Shown here: one piece after another, positions 54,890-64,000 of the stretch
Position numbering within the stretch: the stretch's first letter is position 1
How the letters are laid out: every line of letters begins with the position of its first letter
Assembly (NCBI GenBank): GCA_016840465.1
Contig: JAEOSH010000002.1
Coordinates: forward strand, 40,730-104,729
Reading direction: 5' to 3'
Source: Candidatus Baldrarchaeum yapensis
GTDB lineage: Archaea; Asgardarchaeota; Baldrarchaeia; Baldrarchaeales; Baldrarchaeaceae
DNA: 64,000 nt
The notes under the pieces: model-generated
Database searches by the model: none
Told to the model about the DNA's origin: nothing
What the model saw: the letters and a program-made list of their open reading frames with translations, nothing else
Translations under genes and position numbers: made by a program

Positions 54890-55651
54890 CTATTCAAATG
54901 CGGATTCTGGTAATGAAATTAAGGGTTTGTCAAATCCTACCGGGAAGACATAATTTAGGGGGGCTTGGAAGATGTCTCCCTTTTCATTTTCTAGCACGAT
55001 AACGGTATATTTCTTACTTATACCCCACCTTATCTCCTTTATCTTACCGATACGCCCCATGTTTTTGCCAAGTACAACAAGTCCCAATACGCCTTCCTTC
55101 ATTGGAACATACTCGAGAATCTCCTGCTCAGGAATTGTTATTTTTAGGGTACTCATCGTCTTGTAAATATCCTCCTCCGGTTTCGTCGGATCTTTTACCC
55201 TTATGAGAATGTTCCTGCCGTCATGGAGGTTCAATTGTATATGTCCACCTTTTACCGTAGTTTTGTCCTCGATTCTACATAGTTTATACTTTGCCTCCTC
55301 AACTGGAATTCTAAACAGGTCTATGTATCCTCCCTTCAATGGTAACACTCTGTAAGCTTCCCCAATATCAGGAATCTCTATAACGTTCATTATGCCAACT
55401 GGGAACTTATAATTCCTCACAACCACACCATCGACTCTCACTTTGCCCTCTCCAAGAATCCTTCTTGCCTCACGCGCCGTTTTTGCATATCCAAGTATGT
55501 CTCTTATGATTAGGAGGAGAGGCAGAGATGCACCTATGCACCTAGGTCCTGGACTGGGCCTGGGTGCCCATTTGTACTCCTTTCTTGGTATGGGCCAGAA
55601 ATCGGGTGCTGCTAACCTTTTAAGATGCCGCTTGGGCCCCTTCTTCGCCAA
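54890..55651 (-). CDS. rps4e: Ribosomal protein S4e
   Basis: 253 residues. [20 protein letters not shown] at the N-terminus, S4-like RNA-binding [24 protein letters not shown] (in parts), and KOW-type end with [18 protein letters not shown]. Start overlaps L24 by 32 bases. Confidence 0.97.
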   Translation of the reverse strand: MAKKGPKRHLKRLAAPDFWPIPRKEYKWAPRPSPGPRCIGASLPLLLIIRDILGYAKTAREARRILGEGKVRVDGVVVRNYKFPVGIMNVIEIPDIGEAYRVLPLKGGYIDLFRIPVEEAKYKLCRIEDKTTVKGGHIQLNLHDGRNILIRVKDPTKPEEDIYKTMSTLKITIPEQEILEYVPMKEGVLGLVVLGKNMGRIGKIKEIRWGISKKYTVIVLENEKGDIFQAPLNYVFPVGFDKPLISLPESAFE

Positions 55652-56045
55652 TTTGGAGTGCCTCCCTAGCTTTTGCTTTTCTCTCTATAATTTTTCTTCT
55701 CCACTCATCACTCTCATCAAGTTTTACTATCATAACCTTCGAAGGGTGGATCGGGTAAAATGCAGCTGACCCATCTGCCTTCTGAATTGTTACATTTTTT
55801 ATATAAAGCCTATATCTCTTCAAATCGACCTTTATAACCTCACCCTCTACTCCCCTAAAGTTCCCACGCATGACCCTAACAACATCTCCCTTCCTCACTG
55901 GCAACCTTTTTATTCCATATTTCCCACGAAGTTCGTCGGAAAGCGGAGCGGTCATCATCTTTACTCTATGGTGTAAGGGAGCATTGTAGAGATATCTCCT
56001 CTGCTTGCGCGGTTGCTTAGTCTTTTGAGGCGGCGCTGCCGGCAT
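55620..56045 (-). CDS. rpl24: Ribosomal protein L24 (uL24)
   Basis: 141 residues. [22 protein letters not shown] in parts, KOW motif [20 protein letters not shown] and [21 protein letters not shown]-terminal helix extends to GAQAAS over the start of S4e. Confidence 0.97.
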   Translation of the reverse strand: MPAAPPQKTKQPRKQRRYLYNAPLHHRVKMMTAPLSDELRGKYGIKRLPVRKGDVVRVMRGNFRGVEGEVIKVDLKRYRLYIKNVTIQKADGSAAFYPIHPSKVMIVKLDESDEWRRKIIERKAKAREALQIGEEGAQAAS

Positions 56046-56055
56046 ATCCCATCAC

Positions 56056-56475
56056 CTATATCACGATGCTAGCAATTCTAGCAACAGATGGCCATCTTTC
56101 AGCGGCCTCTTTGGCCACAGGTCCGTGAATTTCTGACCCCTTTGCATCACCTTCAGGTGAAACAACCACTGCCGCGTTGTCCTCAAATGCCACCCAGACG
56201 CCATTAGGCCTTCTGAAGGGCTTTCTCTGCCTTATGATTATCGCCCTGACAATTTGACGACGCATTGTTGGGGTTCCTTTAGTAACCGATGCAACAACCA
56301 TATCGCCCACTGCTGCAGATGGTAGTCTTCTTAATCTACCCTTATAACCTATCACGCCTATTATTGTAAGCTCTTTTGCGCCACTGTTATCTGCACACTT
56401 CACAACGGCACCCACAGGAATTCCCCTGCTGATCTTGAATCTTACACCTAGTCCTCTCTTTCTTGCTTTTGACAT
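56056..56475 (-). CDS. rpl14: Ribosomal protein L14
   Basis: 139 residues. [51 protein letters not shown] in parts, and [24 protein letters not shown] are uL14. Its start touches the last base of the S17 gene. Confidence 0.97.
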   Translation of the reverse strand: MSKARKRGLGVRFKISRGIPVGAVVKCADNSGAKELTIIGVIGYKGRLRRLPSAAVGDMVVASVTKGTPTMRRQIVRAIIIRQRKPFRRPNGVWVAFEDNAAVVVSPEGDAKGSEIHGPVAKEAAERWPSVARIASIVI

Positions 56476-56828
56476 TACCTCTTCCCTCCTTTCTCAGCTC
56501 TTCTGATAACCTCGACCACTACGAAACTTACAGTCTTGCTTAAAGGACGACATTCGGCTATTCTTACCCAATCACCCGTTCTTGCGTTGATACAGGGAGG
56601 ATTATGTGCGGGGATATGAGATTTCCTTCTTTCGTACCTCTTATACTTAGGAACATACTTTACGTAATCTCTCCTTACAATTACCGTTTTCTGCATCTTG
56701 TCACTAACCACTACTCCAGTGAGCGTGCGCAATCGTACCGGAAGTGAGCCGTGAAACGGACAATTTGGATCATCGCATTCTCTCTCCGGGGATTTTACAT
56801 TCAGCCCAATGTTGCGAACCCGTGACAT
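56475..56828 (-). CDS. rps17: Ribosomal protein S17
   Basis: About 117 residues. [49 protein letters not shown] in parts, and [15 protein letters not shown] define archaeal uS17. ATG 56828 after GAGTGATG. It is the first gene of this ribosomal run; the preceding L2-S19-L22-S3-L29-Rpp29 part of the common order is not here. Confidence 0.96.
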   Translation of the reverse strand: MSRVRNIGLNVKSPERECDDPNCPFHGSLPVRLRTLTGVVVSDKMQKTVIVRRDYVKYVPKYKRYERRKSHIPAHNPPCINARTGDWVRIAECRPLSKTVSFVVVEVIRRAEKGGKR

Positions 56829-56900
56829 CACTCTAACACCTGCACAAACCATGTAACTACTTTACAAGGACTGATTATCATGTTGTGAAAGACCTCTCGT

Positions 56901-56999
56901 GAAACTTCATTTAAAAATAGCGGCACTAACATGAACGCAGAGTAACGTGAAGTTTGCACTCCATGTCTGGAGAGAACACACGTTTTTGCCATTCTCTCC
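56901..56999. repeat. Two inverted repeats between S17 and alba
   Basis: AAACTTCA (56902-56909) pairs with TGAAGTTT (56948-56955), and GGAGAGAA (56969-56976) with TTCTCTCC (56992-56999). They lie in the 280-base divergent region that has no gene. They could be hairpins of a leader or small RNA, or protein sites; no known RNA class is recognised. Confidence 0.45.
56909..56919 (-). promoter_or_regulatory. TATA box for the S17-to-Cbf5 operon
   Basis: ATTTTTAAATG on the minus strand, about 85 bases ahead of the S17 start, which would leave a leader of roughly 55 bases. Confidence 0.5.
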
Positions 57000-57071
57000 G
57001 ACAATAATGTTTATTATGATAGGGGCTCGTCGTGCTGATATTTTGAATATTAAGCTTCTAAAGGTTCGAAA

Positions 57072-57081
57072 CTTTTAAATT
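57072..57081 (+). promoter_or_regulatory. TATA box for alba
   Basis: CTTTTAAATT about 30-39 bases ahead of the alba ATG, so the transcript should have a very short leader. Confidence 0.6.
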
Positions 57082-57110
57082 ACTCAATTTGTTAGATGCA
57101 CGGATGAGAG

Positions 57111-57410
57111 ATGCCTAGGGAGGTAAACAATGTGAGTTCAGAAAACGCGGTGCTGATAGGGAAGAAGCCACCGATAAGCTACGTGTTAGCAGTGTTAACG
57201 CTCTTTCACAGGGGAGCGGACAAAGTCTGTATAAAGGCTAGAGGTAAGGCCATAAGTAAGGCCGTTGATGTTGCGGAAATCGTAAGAAATAGATTTTTGA
57301 CGGATGTTGAGGTCGAGAAAATTGTCACGGGAACTGAGGAAATAAGAACTCCTGACAATAACGTACTTAACGTTTCAACAATAGAAATATTATTAGCCAG
57401 AAAGACTTAA
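57111..57410 (+). CDS. alba: Alba chromatin / RNA-binding protein
   Basis: 99 residues. VLIGKKPPISYVLAVLTLFHRGADKVCIKARGKAISKAVDVAEIVRNRFL in parts IGKKP, KARGKAISKAVDVAE, then a beta hairpin ending IEILLARK. The KARG(K)AI motif binds nucleic acids. The residue equal to the acetylated Lys16 of Sulfolobus Alba lies in IGKKP. Single gene with its own promoter. Confidence 0.96.
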   Translation: MPREVNNVSSENAVLIGKKPPISYVLAVLTLFHRGADKVCIKARGKAISKAVDVAEIVRNRFLTDVEVEKIVTGTEEIRTPDNNVLNVSTIEILLARKT

Positions 57411-57509
57411 CAGCCTTAGAGATACAAGCAATTATAAACATAAGTTTTTGGCACTATATAGACGAAGCTTCCAAATATTTTTTAGATCACAACCAAGGAG
57501 AGATAGGAA

Positions 57510-58016
57510 TTGAAAGCGCCATTATGCAGTGTCTGTCTGAAAAGTGAAATTTTCTGCCCCACGTGCCAAGAAAAATTGGAAAAGGGAGAAGTCAGTGAAC
57601 TCGATGTCAAAGTAATAAAGGAGTTAATAGAGTTAGAAAAAGAATTTCCGGAACTCAAAGACGTAGAGTTCAAAAAGAGTCTAGAGGTAGGACCGTTGCT
57701 TGTTATAATGTTTTCAGAACACTCATTAACAAAACTCTCTTCCGTTAAAAGAGCAATTGCAAAGAAGCTTTCTAATGTCTTCAAGAAGAAAATACGACTT
57801 ATAGAGTCAACAAAGGATATAAGAAGAGTTGCAGAGGAGTTGCTTGCTCCAGCCCAAGTGCTGGGAGTGAATACTATATGGTTGCCAGATGGTACTTATG
57901 AAAAGAAAGTAAGGGTCGAGAGAACTAATAGGAGGAGATTGCCAGCCGATCCTAGAACTCTCGAAGAAATTTTGCGAACAATATCCAATGAGCCCATAAG
58001 AATTGTTTTTGAGTAG
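57510..58016 (+). CDS. Archaeal KH-type protein with N-terminal zinc finger (NusA-like)
   Basis: 168 residues. Starts with CSVCLKSEIFCPTCQEKL, a four-cysteine finger, followed by two alpha/beta parts and GVNTIWLPDGTYEKKVRVER (KH-like). This family is present across archaea and is often called a NusA-like or KH transcription factor; its activity is not established. TTG start after GGAGAGATAGGAA. Followed 95 bases later by aspS. Confidence 0.75.
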   Translation: MKAPLCSVCLKSEIFCPTCQEKLEKGEVSELDVKVIKELIELEKEFPELKDVEFKKSLEVGPLLVIMFSEHSLTKLSSVKRAIAKKLSNVFKKKIRLIESTKDIRRVAEELLAPAQVLGVNTIWLPDGTYEKKVRVERTNRRRLPADPRTLEEILRTISNEPIRIVFE

Positions 58017-58110
58017 ATACATATAAGTTCCTGGTGTTCTATTAAATTTGTGCCAACTAACTAAATCTTTTTTATTGATCTACTCATGCAGTCATTAATG
58101 GTGTGGAATT

Positions 58111-59427
58111 ATGGAACCCTTAGGAGACTGGAGAAGAACGCATTGGTCATCTGAGATAACGCCTGCTTTAGACGGAACCACGGTCACTGTATGTGGGTGG
58201 GTTCACAGAATAAGAGACCTAGGACGATTGGTTTTTATCGTTTTAAGGGATCGGGAAGGAGTCGTACAAATAACAATTCCGAAAGACAAGGTTCCCGAGC
58301 ACACATTTGAGAAGGCAAAAAAACTCATCCGTGAAGATGTCATAGCCGTTCGCGGGAAAGTTCGCTTTTATGAAAAAGCGCCCAACAACGTTGAAATAAT
58401 AGCAAATGAGATAAGGATTCTAAATAAGGTTTCACCGCCACTGCCCCTAGATCCCGCGGGAGATGTAGATGCGGACCTTGATACTAGACTCAATGCCAGG
58501 ATAATAGATTTACGACGACCGCAAACTTTCGCAATTTTCCGAATAAATCATATCGTATTACAAAGCATTAGGGAGTTTTTGACAAATGAGGGTTTCATCG
58601 AGGTGAACACGCCTAAAATAATAGCAACTGCAACTGAGGGAGGGACTGCGCTTTTTCCTGTTTCGTATTTTGGAAGACAGGCTTTTCTGGCTCAGAGTCC
58701 CCAACTTTATAAGGAAGAATTAACGGCAGCACTAGAGAAAGTATTTGAAATAGGACCCGTATTTAGAGCCGAAGAGCACAATACCACTAGGCATCTATGC
58801 GAGTTGGTGATGGTGGATTTAGAATGCGCATTTGCAACCGCGGATGATGTCATGAACATCCTAGAGAGATTGATAGCTCATGTGTTTAGGGAAGTAAAGA
58901 GTAAGTGTAGCAAAGAACTAAAGATCCTTAACAGAGAGGATCTCGAAGTTCCGGGTACTCCATTTCCACGATATACATACACGCAAGTTCTCGAGTTACT
59001 AAGAGAGCATGGAATCGAAATTCCGTGGGGAGAGGACCTTCCGACACCTGCGCTTAGGAAATTAGGGGAAATCCTTAAGGGGCCTTATTTTATAACCGAG
59101 TGGCCTACCGAGTCAAAACCATTTTACATAAAACCCAAAGATGAGGATCCCAAAGTTTCCGAATCCTTCGACTTCATGTGGGGATGGCTCGAGTTAGCAT
59201 CAGGCGGAACAAGAATTCACAACAAAGAACTCCTGATTAAGAGATTGAAAGAGCAGGGACTTAATCCTAAGTCATTTGAGTATCATTTGAGGGTTTTCGA
59301 CTGGGGGATGCCGCCTCATGCCGGATGGGGATTAGGGCTTGCAAGATTACTGATGGTAATATGCAACGTTAGAAATATAAGAGAATGTGTCCTCTTTCCT
59401 CGAGACAAAAGTAGACTTGTTCCTTAA
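58111..59427 (+). CDS. aspS: Aspartyl-tRNA synthetase
   Basis: 438 residues, class IIb. OB-fold anticodon domain ([22 protein letters not shown]), motif 2 [20 protein letters not shown] and motif 3 [19 protein letters not shown]; archaeal type, without the bacterial GAD insertion. Many archaeal enzymes also charge tRNA-Asn; whether this one does depends on gatCAB, which is not in the window. Confidence 0.96.
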   Translation: MEPLGDWRRTHWSSEITPALDGTTVTVCGWVHRIRDLGRLVFIVLRDREGVVQITIPKDKVPEHTFEKAKKLIREDVIAVRGKVRFYEKAPNNVEIIANEIRILNKVSPPLPLDPAGDVDADLDTRLNARIIDLRRPQTFAIFRINHIVLQSIREFLTNEGFIEVNTPKIIATATEGGTALFPVSYFGRQAFLAQSPQLYKEELTAALEKVFEIGPVFRAEEHNTTRHLCELVMVDLECAFATADDVMNILERLIAHVFREVKSKCSKELKILNREDLEVPGTPFPRYTYTQVLELLREHGIEIPWGEDLPTPALRKLGEILKGPYFITEWPTESKPFYIKPKDEDPKVSESFDFMWGWLELASGGTRIHNKELLIKRLKEQGLNPKSFEYHLRVFDWGMPPHAGWGLGLARLLMVICNVRNIRECVLFPRDKSRLVP

Positions 59428-59435
59428 GAGATCCA

Positions 59436-59843
59436 TCAACGGTAACTCTTTTGAAATCGCGCTCTTGCACTCCTTCCGCCGAATTTTTTAGGCTCGGTCC
59501 TCCGAGGATCTCCAACAAGCATTGTTCTGTCATACTCTAGAAACTTCCGTTTCAGTTCTTCGCTTTTCATCCATTCAACGAGCCCTCTTGCTATGGCGAT
59601 ACGTGCCGCCTCTGCCTGTCCCATGAATCCTCCGCCCTCGACTTTCACATCTATATCCACTTTACTAACTATTTCCTCCCCTGCAAGAAGCAACGGTTCC
59701 ATAATCTTCCATCTTGCAAGTTCGGGTTGATATATCTCGACTGGTATGTTGTTTATTCTAACTCTGCCCTTCCCTTCCCTTATCACGGCCCTGGCAATTG
59801 CAGTTTTTCGTTTTCCACTCGATAGTATTATGTTCTTCTTCAA
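59436..59843 (-). CDS. rps9: Ribosomal protein S9
   Basis: 135 residues. [47 protein letters not shown] and the C-terminal [31 protein letters not shown] (in parts) which reaches the P site. Last gene of the S13 operon; RpoN, which often follows S9, is located at 17 kb instead. Confidence 0.97.
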   Translation of the reverse strand: MKKNIILSSGKRKTAIARAVIREGKGRVRINNIPVEIYQPELARWKIMEPLLLAGEEIVSKVDIDVKVEGGGFMGQAEAARIAIARGLVEWMKSEELKRKFLEYDRTMLVGDPRRTEPKKFGGRSARARFQKSYR

Positions 59844-60313
59844 TTTTCACCACCAGCCATAGATTTAGGGGGATTCCATCCTATTTGACGAGAAAGTTCA
59901 AAAATAGTTATGTACTTGCCTCTTAATCTAGATGCATCTGCGATCTTTAATTTTTCTTTAGGTACATCTTTGAGTTCTTCGGGTACACCTATGAAGACAC
60001 GTAATCTCTTATACGCCATTCTCCCCCTCCATGTTTTCCAAGGAAGCATTCCCCTTATTATACGCTTAACGAGTTTATCGGGTCTTCGATAGTGAAATGG
60101 TCCCTTTCGTGGGTTTGTAAGAGTTCTTATCTGCAACCATTGTTTGTATTCTTCGAGGATATTGTGATAATCACCAGAGATTACAGCCTTTTCGGCGTTG
60201 ACAATTGCAATTTTCTCTCCATTTAGCAATCTTTTTGCAACCACACTTGCTAATCTTCCAACAATTGCATTCTCAGCATCTATCACGGCGTAATCCTTCA
60301 ACTCCCCGCTCAT
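59840..60313 (-). CDS. rpl13: Ribosomal protein L13
   Basis: 157 residues. [30 protein letters not shown] in parts, [39 protein letters not shown] in parts. Normal uL13, overlapping S9 by 4 bases. Confidence 0.97.
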   Translation of the reverse strand: MSGELKDYAVIDAENAIVGRLASVVAKRLLNGEKIAIVNAEKAVISGDYHNILEEYKQWLQIRTLTNPRKGPFHYRRPDKLVKRIIRGMLPWKTWRGRMAYKRLRVFIGVPEELKDVPKEKLKIADASRLRGKYITIFELSRQIGWNPPKSMAGGEN

Positions 60314-60323
60314 AGTACCACCC

Positions 60324-60689
60324 TTAAGCCATTATCTTTACTCCAGACCCTTTTGGATTTATCTGCATGAGTTCTTCGATGGTCAAGCACGTTCCCCCGG
60401 CCTCCTCTATTTTTTGTCTTGCACTTTTAGAGAAAGCCAAGGCAGCAACAGTAACTTTATGAGTGAGTTTGCCGGCACCTAACACCTTGCCTGGAACTAT
60501 CACTGTATCGCCATCCTTAGTATAACGATTTATTTTCGAAACATTAACCTCTACGCGTTGTCTTCTCGGAGCCATAAGCCGCTCTGCTATATCTTTCCAT
60601 ATCTTAACCTGCTGATACTTCGATTGCTTTATTAACTTCCTTATCAATCTTCTAACATTGGGGTCTGTTGGACCTGTTCTCTTAACCAT
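60324..60689 (-). CDS. rpl18e: Ribosomal protein L18e
   Basis: About 121 residues. [52 protein letters not shown] in parts. Normal eL18. ATG 60689 follows GGTGATGGAG. Confidence 0.96.
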   Translation of the reverse strand: MVKRTGPTDPNVRRLIRKLIKQSKYQQVKIWKDIAERLMAPRRQRVEVNVSKINRYTKDGDTVIVPGKVLGAGKLTHKVTVAALAFSKSARQKIEEAGGTCLTIEELMQINPKGSGVKIMA

Positions 60690-60694
60690 CTCCA

Positions 60695-61498
60695 TCACCG
60701 TAATTTTTTCAATTCGTTCTCGAAATCTTCCGATTTTCGTATCAGAATCTTAATAGCTTCCTCAACTATTCTTTCAGGTGGTAAGGAACCCGTTGACTCT
60801 AATCTAAATATAAACGTGCGTTCATCCCAAGAGACCTTAATCGCCTTTGAGGGACATACTTCCTCACACAAACGACAAAGATTGCACTCAATTATATTGG
60901 TTATTACTAATTGATCATCTTCCAATCTGAGTATCCTTCTCGGGCAATTCTCGACACAATTGCCACATTTGTTACATTTTTCGAGATCTATCGATATCTG
61001 TGGCATATATTTGTAGGCCACTGTCGATACTGGTTGCCATTTCGCATGTTCCCTTCCACGACCGAGTCTTGCATAGGCCTCAAGTTCAAGCTTTTGACCC
61101 TTTTTGAGCTTGACAATTGGTATATCCCCGCTCACGGGAACAATTTTTGGATCTTGAGAGACGAGATCCCTAGAGTACACAGTTACGATATCATCTTTTG
61201 CTTCCACCTTCAGTGACAGTACCACTTGACATTGATCGCAACCAGTACCCCCACAGGAGCACTCCTCTGGTAGCACATAGCTATCCAGATCGGTAGTTAG
61301 AGGTATAAGGCCGAGTCTATGGGCTATGATCTCGTCAAAAAAGACGGATGTATTTTCAACGAAAAGTACCTTATCAATCGCCATAGTTGGAACTTCTGCT
61401 AGTATGATCCTCCTAAGGGCGTTTGCAAACGCTACATCGACTCCTTTTAATATAAATGATAAATTCCTATCATCACGTTCTAGTATCTGTATTTCCAT
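60695..61498 (-). CDS. rpoD: RNA polymerase subunit Rpo3 (RpoD) with two ferredoxin-type clusters
   Basis: 267 residues. Alpha-like dimerisation domain ([19 protein letters not shown]) and domain 2 with [11 protein letters not shown]. Inserted at about 175-220 are two complete cluster motifs, [12 protein letters not shown] and [12 protein letters not shown], eight cysteines in all. Rpo3 of many archaea keeps one or two 4Fe-4S clusters that aid assembly of the polymerase; this gene has the full set. Between S11 and L18e, the standard place. Confidence 0.96.
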   Translation of the reverse strand: MEIQILERDDRNLSFILKGVDVAFANALRRIILAEVPTMAIDKVLFVENTSVFFDEIIAHRLGLIPLTTDLDSYVLPEECSCGGTGCDQCQVVLSLKVEAKDDIVTVYSRDLVSQDPKIVPVSGDIPIVKLKKGQKLELEAYARLGRGREHAKWQPVSTVAYKYMPQISIDLEKCNKCGNCVENCPRRILRLEDDQLVITNIIECNLCRLCEEVCPSKAIKVSWDERTFIFRLESTGSLPPERIVEEAIKILIRKSEDFENELKKLR

Positions 61499-61515
61499 TT
61501 TTGTCTACCTACCTC

Positions 61516-61920
61516 TTACACTCTTCGACCTCTCCGGCCTCCAGGTCGCCTAGTGGTGTCATGCGGAATTGGCGTCACGTCCTCTATCCTTCCTATTTTT
61601 AAACCGGATCGCGCCAATGCTCTTATAGCAGCCTGTGCTCCTGGACCTGGTGTTTTTGGCCCATGCCCACCGGGCGCTCTGACCTTTATGTGCACTCCAA
61701 CGATTCCCTTCTCCTTTGCTATTTCAGCTGCCTTGAAGGCCGCCTGCATCGCAGCGTACGGCGATGATTCCTCTCTATCAGCCTTCACGAACATTCCGCC
61801 ACTACAAATGGCTATTGTTTCCGCTCCACTTAGGTCGGTTATGTGAACTATAGTATTATTGTAAGAGCTGTAGATATGTGCAACTCCCCATCGTGCTATC
61901 TTCTTCTTACTGCTGCTCAC
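61516..61920 (-). CDS. rps11: Ribosomal protein S11
   Basis: 134 residues. [27 protein letters not shown] in parts, [20 protein letters not shown], and the C-terminal [21 protein letters not shown] in parts. Normal uS11. Confidence 0.97.
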   Translation of the reverse strand: MSSSKKKIARWGVAHIYSSYNNTIVHITDLSGAETIAICSGGMFVKADREESSPYAAMQAAFKAAEIAKEKGIVGVHIKVRAPGGHGPKTPGPGAQAAIRALARSGLKIGRIEDVTPIPHDTTRRPGGRRGRRV

Positions 61921-62452
61921 TCTGGCTCACCTCCTTTAGACTCTTAGGCCTCTCCGGGTGATTGGGGTCATTATAAGGAGAACTAGGAGCATACCATATC
62001 AGATCCTCTTCATCTACCGGGACTAGATATGAGGGACACGTGACTCTCCTTCCGTTTATTGCTATATGTCCATGTACTACTAACTGACGTGCGTGGTGCG
62101 GAGATTTTGCCAGCCCCTTCTTGTAAACTATTGTTTGTAATCTCCTTTCTAGAATATTTTCAACGGTCATTGAGAGAACATCATCAAGAGTTGCGCCTTC
62201 CGGAAGAAATCCCATTTTCTGCAATTTCTTAATGAATTGATTCTCTGCTTCTTTACGTTGCTCTTCCGGCATTGCCAGCAATTCCCTTGCACGACGTCTT
62301 ATTTTCCTAAGCATGTATAGGTGTCTTCGGAGTTCTTTCTTGTTTCTGAGACCATATTTGCCAACTAATATCAGTTCTTCCTGAAGAAGTTCACGCCGCC
62401 AAGGATGACGTGGTGATATGTATTTGTTTTTTGGCCTGCGTGGATCCCCCAT
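61907..62452 (-). CDS. rps4: Ribosomal protein S4
   Basis: 181 residues. [20 protein letters not shown], then [21 protein letters not shown] and the S4 RNA-binding motif [21 protein letters not shown]. Normal archaeal uS4. Overlaps S11 by 14 bases. Confidence 0.97.
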   Translation of the reverse strand: MGDPRRPKNKYISPRHPWRRELLQEELILVGKYGLRNKKELRRHLYMLRKIRRRARELLAMPEEQRKEAENQFIKKLQKMGFLPEGATLDDVLSMTVENILERRLQTIVYKKGLAKSPHHARQLVVHGHIAINGRRVTCPSYLVPVDEEDLIWYAPSSPYNDPNHPERPKSLKEVSQSEQQ

Positions 62453-62458
62453 AGCTCA

Positions 62459-62914
62459 TCACTTCTTTCTCCTCTTCATTACACCAACAGTTCGTCCCTT
62501 TCTTCCGGTGGATCTGGTACGTTGCCCTCTTACCTTTAGCCCCCAGGCGTGACGCAAACCTCGCCAACATTTAATCCTTTTGAGAAACTCGATATCGTTA
62601 CGTATCGCGAGGAGGAGGTCCGACCCTATTAGGTGGAGGTCATTTCCGGTCTCTCTATCCTTACGTCTGTTAAAGAACCACGAAGGGAAACCATAATTTG
62701 CCGGATTTTTTATAATATCCTCTATTTTCTTAATATCTGCGTCAGATAGATATCCTATTCTCATATCAGGATCCAATCCAGCAACTTTAACTATCGCTTC
62801 GGCAAATCTCTGTCCAATCCCCCTAATCTGGGATAGCCCATGAACGAGTTTTACGCTACCATCTATATCAACACCCGCTATTCTAACAATGTGACGATAC
62901 TCGCCAACAGACAC
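62459..62914 (-). CDS. rps13: Ribosomal protein S13
   Basis: 151 residues. EYRHIVRIAGVDIDGSVKLVHGLSQIRGIGQRFAEAIV in parts and CWRGLRHAWGLKVRGQRTRSTGRKGRTVGV in parts. GTG 62914 (MSVGEYRHIV) is chosen over 62932 because GAGGTGT lies six bases ahead of it. Leads the S13-S4-S11-Rpo3-L18e-L13-S9 operon. Confidence 0.96.
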   Translation of the reverse strand: MSVGEYRHIVRIAGVDIDGSVKLVHGLSQIRGIGQRFAEAIVKVAGLDPDMRIGYLSDADIKKIEDIIKNPANYGFPSWFFNRRKDRETGNDLHLIGSDLLLAIRNDIEFLKRIKCWRGLRHAWGLKVRGQRTRSTGRKGRTVGVMKRRKK

Positions 62915-62950
62915 GCATGACACCTCGGACACTACTCACACATTATCAAA

Positions 62951-62960
62951 GGTATTTAAA
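62951..62960 (-). promoter_or_regulatory. TATA box for the S13 operon
   Basis: TTTAAATACC on the minus strand, 37-46 bases ahead of the chosen start codon, giving a leader of about 15-20 bases. Confidence 0.6.
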
Positions 62961-63121
62961 CATTTCATAACGTCCGTGAAGGAGATGGATGGCATCAATT
63001 TATTCTGCATACCAAACCAGTGGGGGATACTAAATTTTTCGGTAGTGGTGACAGGAATGTTAAAACAACCCCATCCTCTGATGAAAAGTCTAAAATTATA
63101 GGGCGTTCTATAAGTTGTTTA

Positions 63122-63149
63122 GTACTACATTGTACTACATTTATAGTAC
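63122..63149. repeat. Tandem 10-bp repeat followed by an inverted copy
   Basis: GTACTACATT occurs twice in tandem (63122-63131, 63132-63141) and is followed by TATAGTAC, the inverse of its first part. It lies just before the change to GC-rich transposon DNA. Could be an element end, its target or an operator. Confidence 0.45.
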
Positions 63150-63212
63150 TTCTGAAACTCTTTCTTGAAGAGAGCGAAGGGTTTATGCGGCCGCCCGCCG
63201 GCACCTAACAGT

Positions 63213-64000
63213 ATGAAGCGCCGACACAACCGCAAAAGAGCGAAACGCGCACCGGCGAGCGACCGAAATACGGCACGGCGGGCGCAATATTTAAGCGTAT
63301 CGGCGCTCGCGAAGGCGCTCCCGCGCTCCATACGCGGCTACAAACTCGATCGGGCGGCTCTCTCATGGATCCTGACGAAGGCTACTGTCTCCAATGACTT
63401 CGTGACGTCCGCCACGTGACCGCTTCATGTGCATCCCGACTCGGTGGCGTTCCAGCTGAGGAAAATAGGAATGCGTGACGCCGAGAATCTCAACGAGGCC
63501 CTTGGGGAGATCGCCGCCGGAGTGCTGTGCCGCAGAAGGGTATCGATCACGATAGACACAACTGAAGTTCCCTACTTCGGCACGCGCGACGAGTGGGTCC
63601 ATACTCACCCACCAGGAGGTGCTACGTGCACAGGTACGTCGTAGCGGCCGCCATCGACGGCCCTCGGAAGATCCCACTCTCCATAAGGCCCACCTCCCTG
63701 TTCGACAGCCGCGCCGACTCCGTGGAGGCGGTGCTTCGTGACATCGAGAGGCTGGGGGCTCGAGGTTGAGGGGGGTCTACATGGATTGTGGCTTTTTCTC
63801 GGTGGAGGTCATGGAGATTCTCACTAGAAGGAACATCCCATTTGCGATCGCCGCCAGGAGGACGGCGGGCATAAAGAGGGGTCTGGAGGGTCTGAGCGGC
63901 GACGGTCCACACGTTGTTCCGTACGTTGTGAGCGCGAGCGGCGGGAGGAGGCAGATAAGCGTCGATCTCATTGTTTACCAGCGCGGGGAGAAGCGGATTG
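63213..64000 (+). pseudogene. Decayed DDE transposase of an insertion sequence (cut by the window end)
   Basis: The frame from ATG 63213 (MKRRHNRKRAKRAPA) has a stop TGA at 63417-63419, continues in phase with VAFQLRKIGMRDAENLNEAL and VSITIDTTEVPYFG (first catalytic Asp), shifts frame near 63625 to HRYVVAAAIDGPRKIPLSIR, and shifts again near 63770 to VYMDCGFFSVEVMEIL (second Asp) and NIPFAIAARR. The pattern is that of an IS4/ISH3-like DDE transposase. Base composition is far richer in GC than the chromosome. Three lesions make it non-functional unless sequencing errors are involved. The inverted ends are not identified. Confidence 0.75.

Noticed and set aside
62985-63101. 38-codon ORF (MDGINLFCIPNQ) divergent from S13
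   Set aside because: No similarity that I recognise, and the GGAG site touches the ATG; likely chance.
63600-63780. BHB introns or programmed frameshifts as the cause of the two frame changes in the transposase
   Set aside because: A short inverted repeat GCTACG/CGTAGC is near the first change, but no BHB with proper bulges restores the frame, and there is also a nonsense codon; decay is simpler.

Overview
The window is chromosomal DNA of an archaeon: archaeal/eukaryal-type ribosomal proteins, aIF2-gamma, aIF5B, aIF6, Spt4/Spt5, Rpo3/Rpo7/Rpo10, prefoldin alpha, Alba, TiaS, Nob1, Nep1, Cbf5, Bud32, deoxyhypusine synthase and RNase P Rpp21, and no bacterial core genes. Presence of L14e, L34e and L20a (LX), split tRNAs with several introns and BHB-type introns in protein genes point to the TACK side of the archaea; an FtsZ gene argues against the classical FtsZ-less Crenarchaeota. 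Very GC-rich tRNA stems suggest a thermophile. The exact lineage cannot be fixed from the window. Ribosome binding sites follow a very regular GGTGA pattern a few bases before the start; several GTG codons that look like starts are in fact the binding site, and starts were chosen accordingly.

Layout, left to right. 1-2.9 kb: end of rtcA, then a leftward group NOG1-DUF504-DUF1152. 2.9-6.2 kb: rightward radical SAM, translin, endonuclease V and riboflavin kinase, meeting FAD synthetase head-on. 7-8.2 kb: Bud32 and an ITPase. 8.3-15.4 kb: a leftward translation/transcription block (L7Ae, S28e, L24e, Ndk, aIF5B, S6e, aIF2-gamma, PIN, Rpo7, Spt4, dephospho-CoA kinase, S24e) with S27ae on the other strand. 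15.6-17.3 kb: rpoN-S2-isopentenyl phosphate kinase. 17.4-23.1 kb: rightward nucleotidyltransferases, an unknown archaeal gene, a large membrane/winged-helix/longin-like protein and deoxyhypusine synthase. 23-31 kb: TiaS, UbiA prenyltransferase, tRNA-Ile, tRNA-Ala, ValRS, UMP kinase, tRNA-Leu, an NSUN RNA methylase. 30.5-35.8 kb: SecE-Spt5-L11-L1-L10-L12-DUF434-IMPase-Nob1. 36-42 kb: FtsZ, ArgF, FtsY, prefoldin, L20a, aIF6, L31e, L39e, PDCD5, S19e, Rpp21. 42-45 kb: Nep1, a GTPase, SerA, then tRNA-Ser. 45-57 kb: the spc-like ribosomal operon from S17 to Cbf5 and a methylase. 57-63 kb: Alba, a KH protein, AspRS and the S13-S4-S11-Rpo3-L18e-L13-S9 operon. 63.2 kb to the end: a decayed, GC-rich DDE transposase, foreign to its surroundings.

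The most notable observation is a pair of very short introns in two essential protein genes. aIF5B is broken after codon 38 by 30 nt carrying stop codons, and rpoN (Rpo10) by 31 nt within codon 7. Each insert folds as a bulge-helix-bulge (BHB) motif: 9-bp inner stem, 4-bp central helix, and two 3-nt bulges. Cutting after the second base of each bulge restores exactly the universally conserved protein sequence (GGITQHIGA in aIF5B; PVRCFTCGK in Rpo10). The same cutting rule explains one intron in tRNA-Leu(CAA) and two in tRNA-Ser(GGA). Production of an initiation factor and an RNA polymerase subunit here thus appears to depend on the tRNA splicing machinery.
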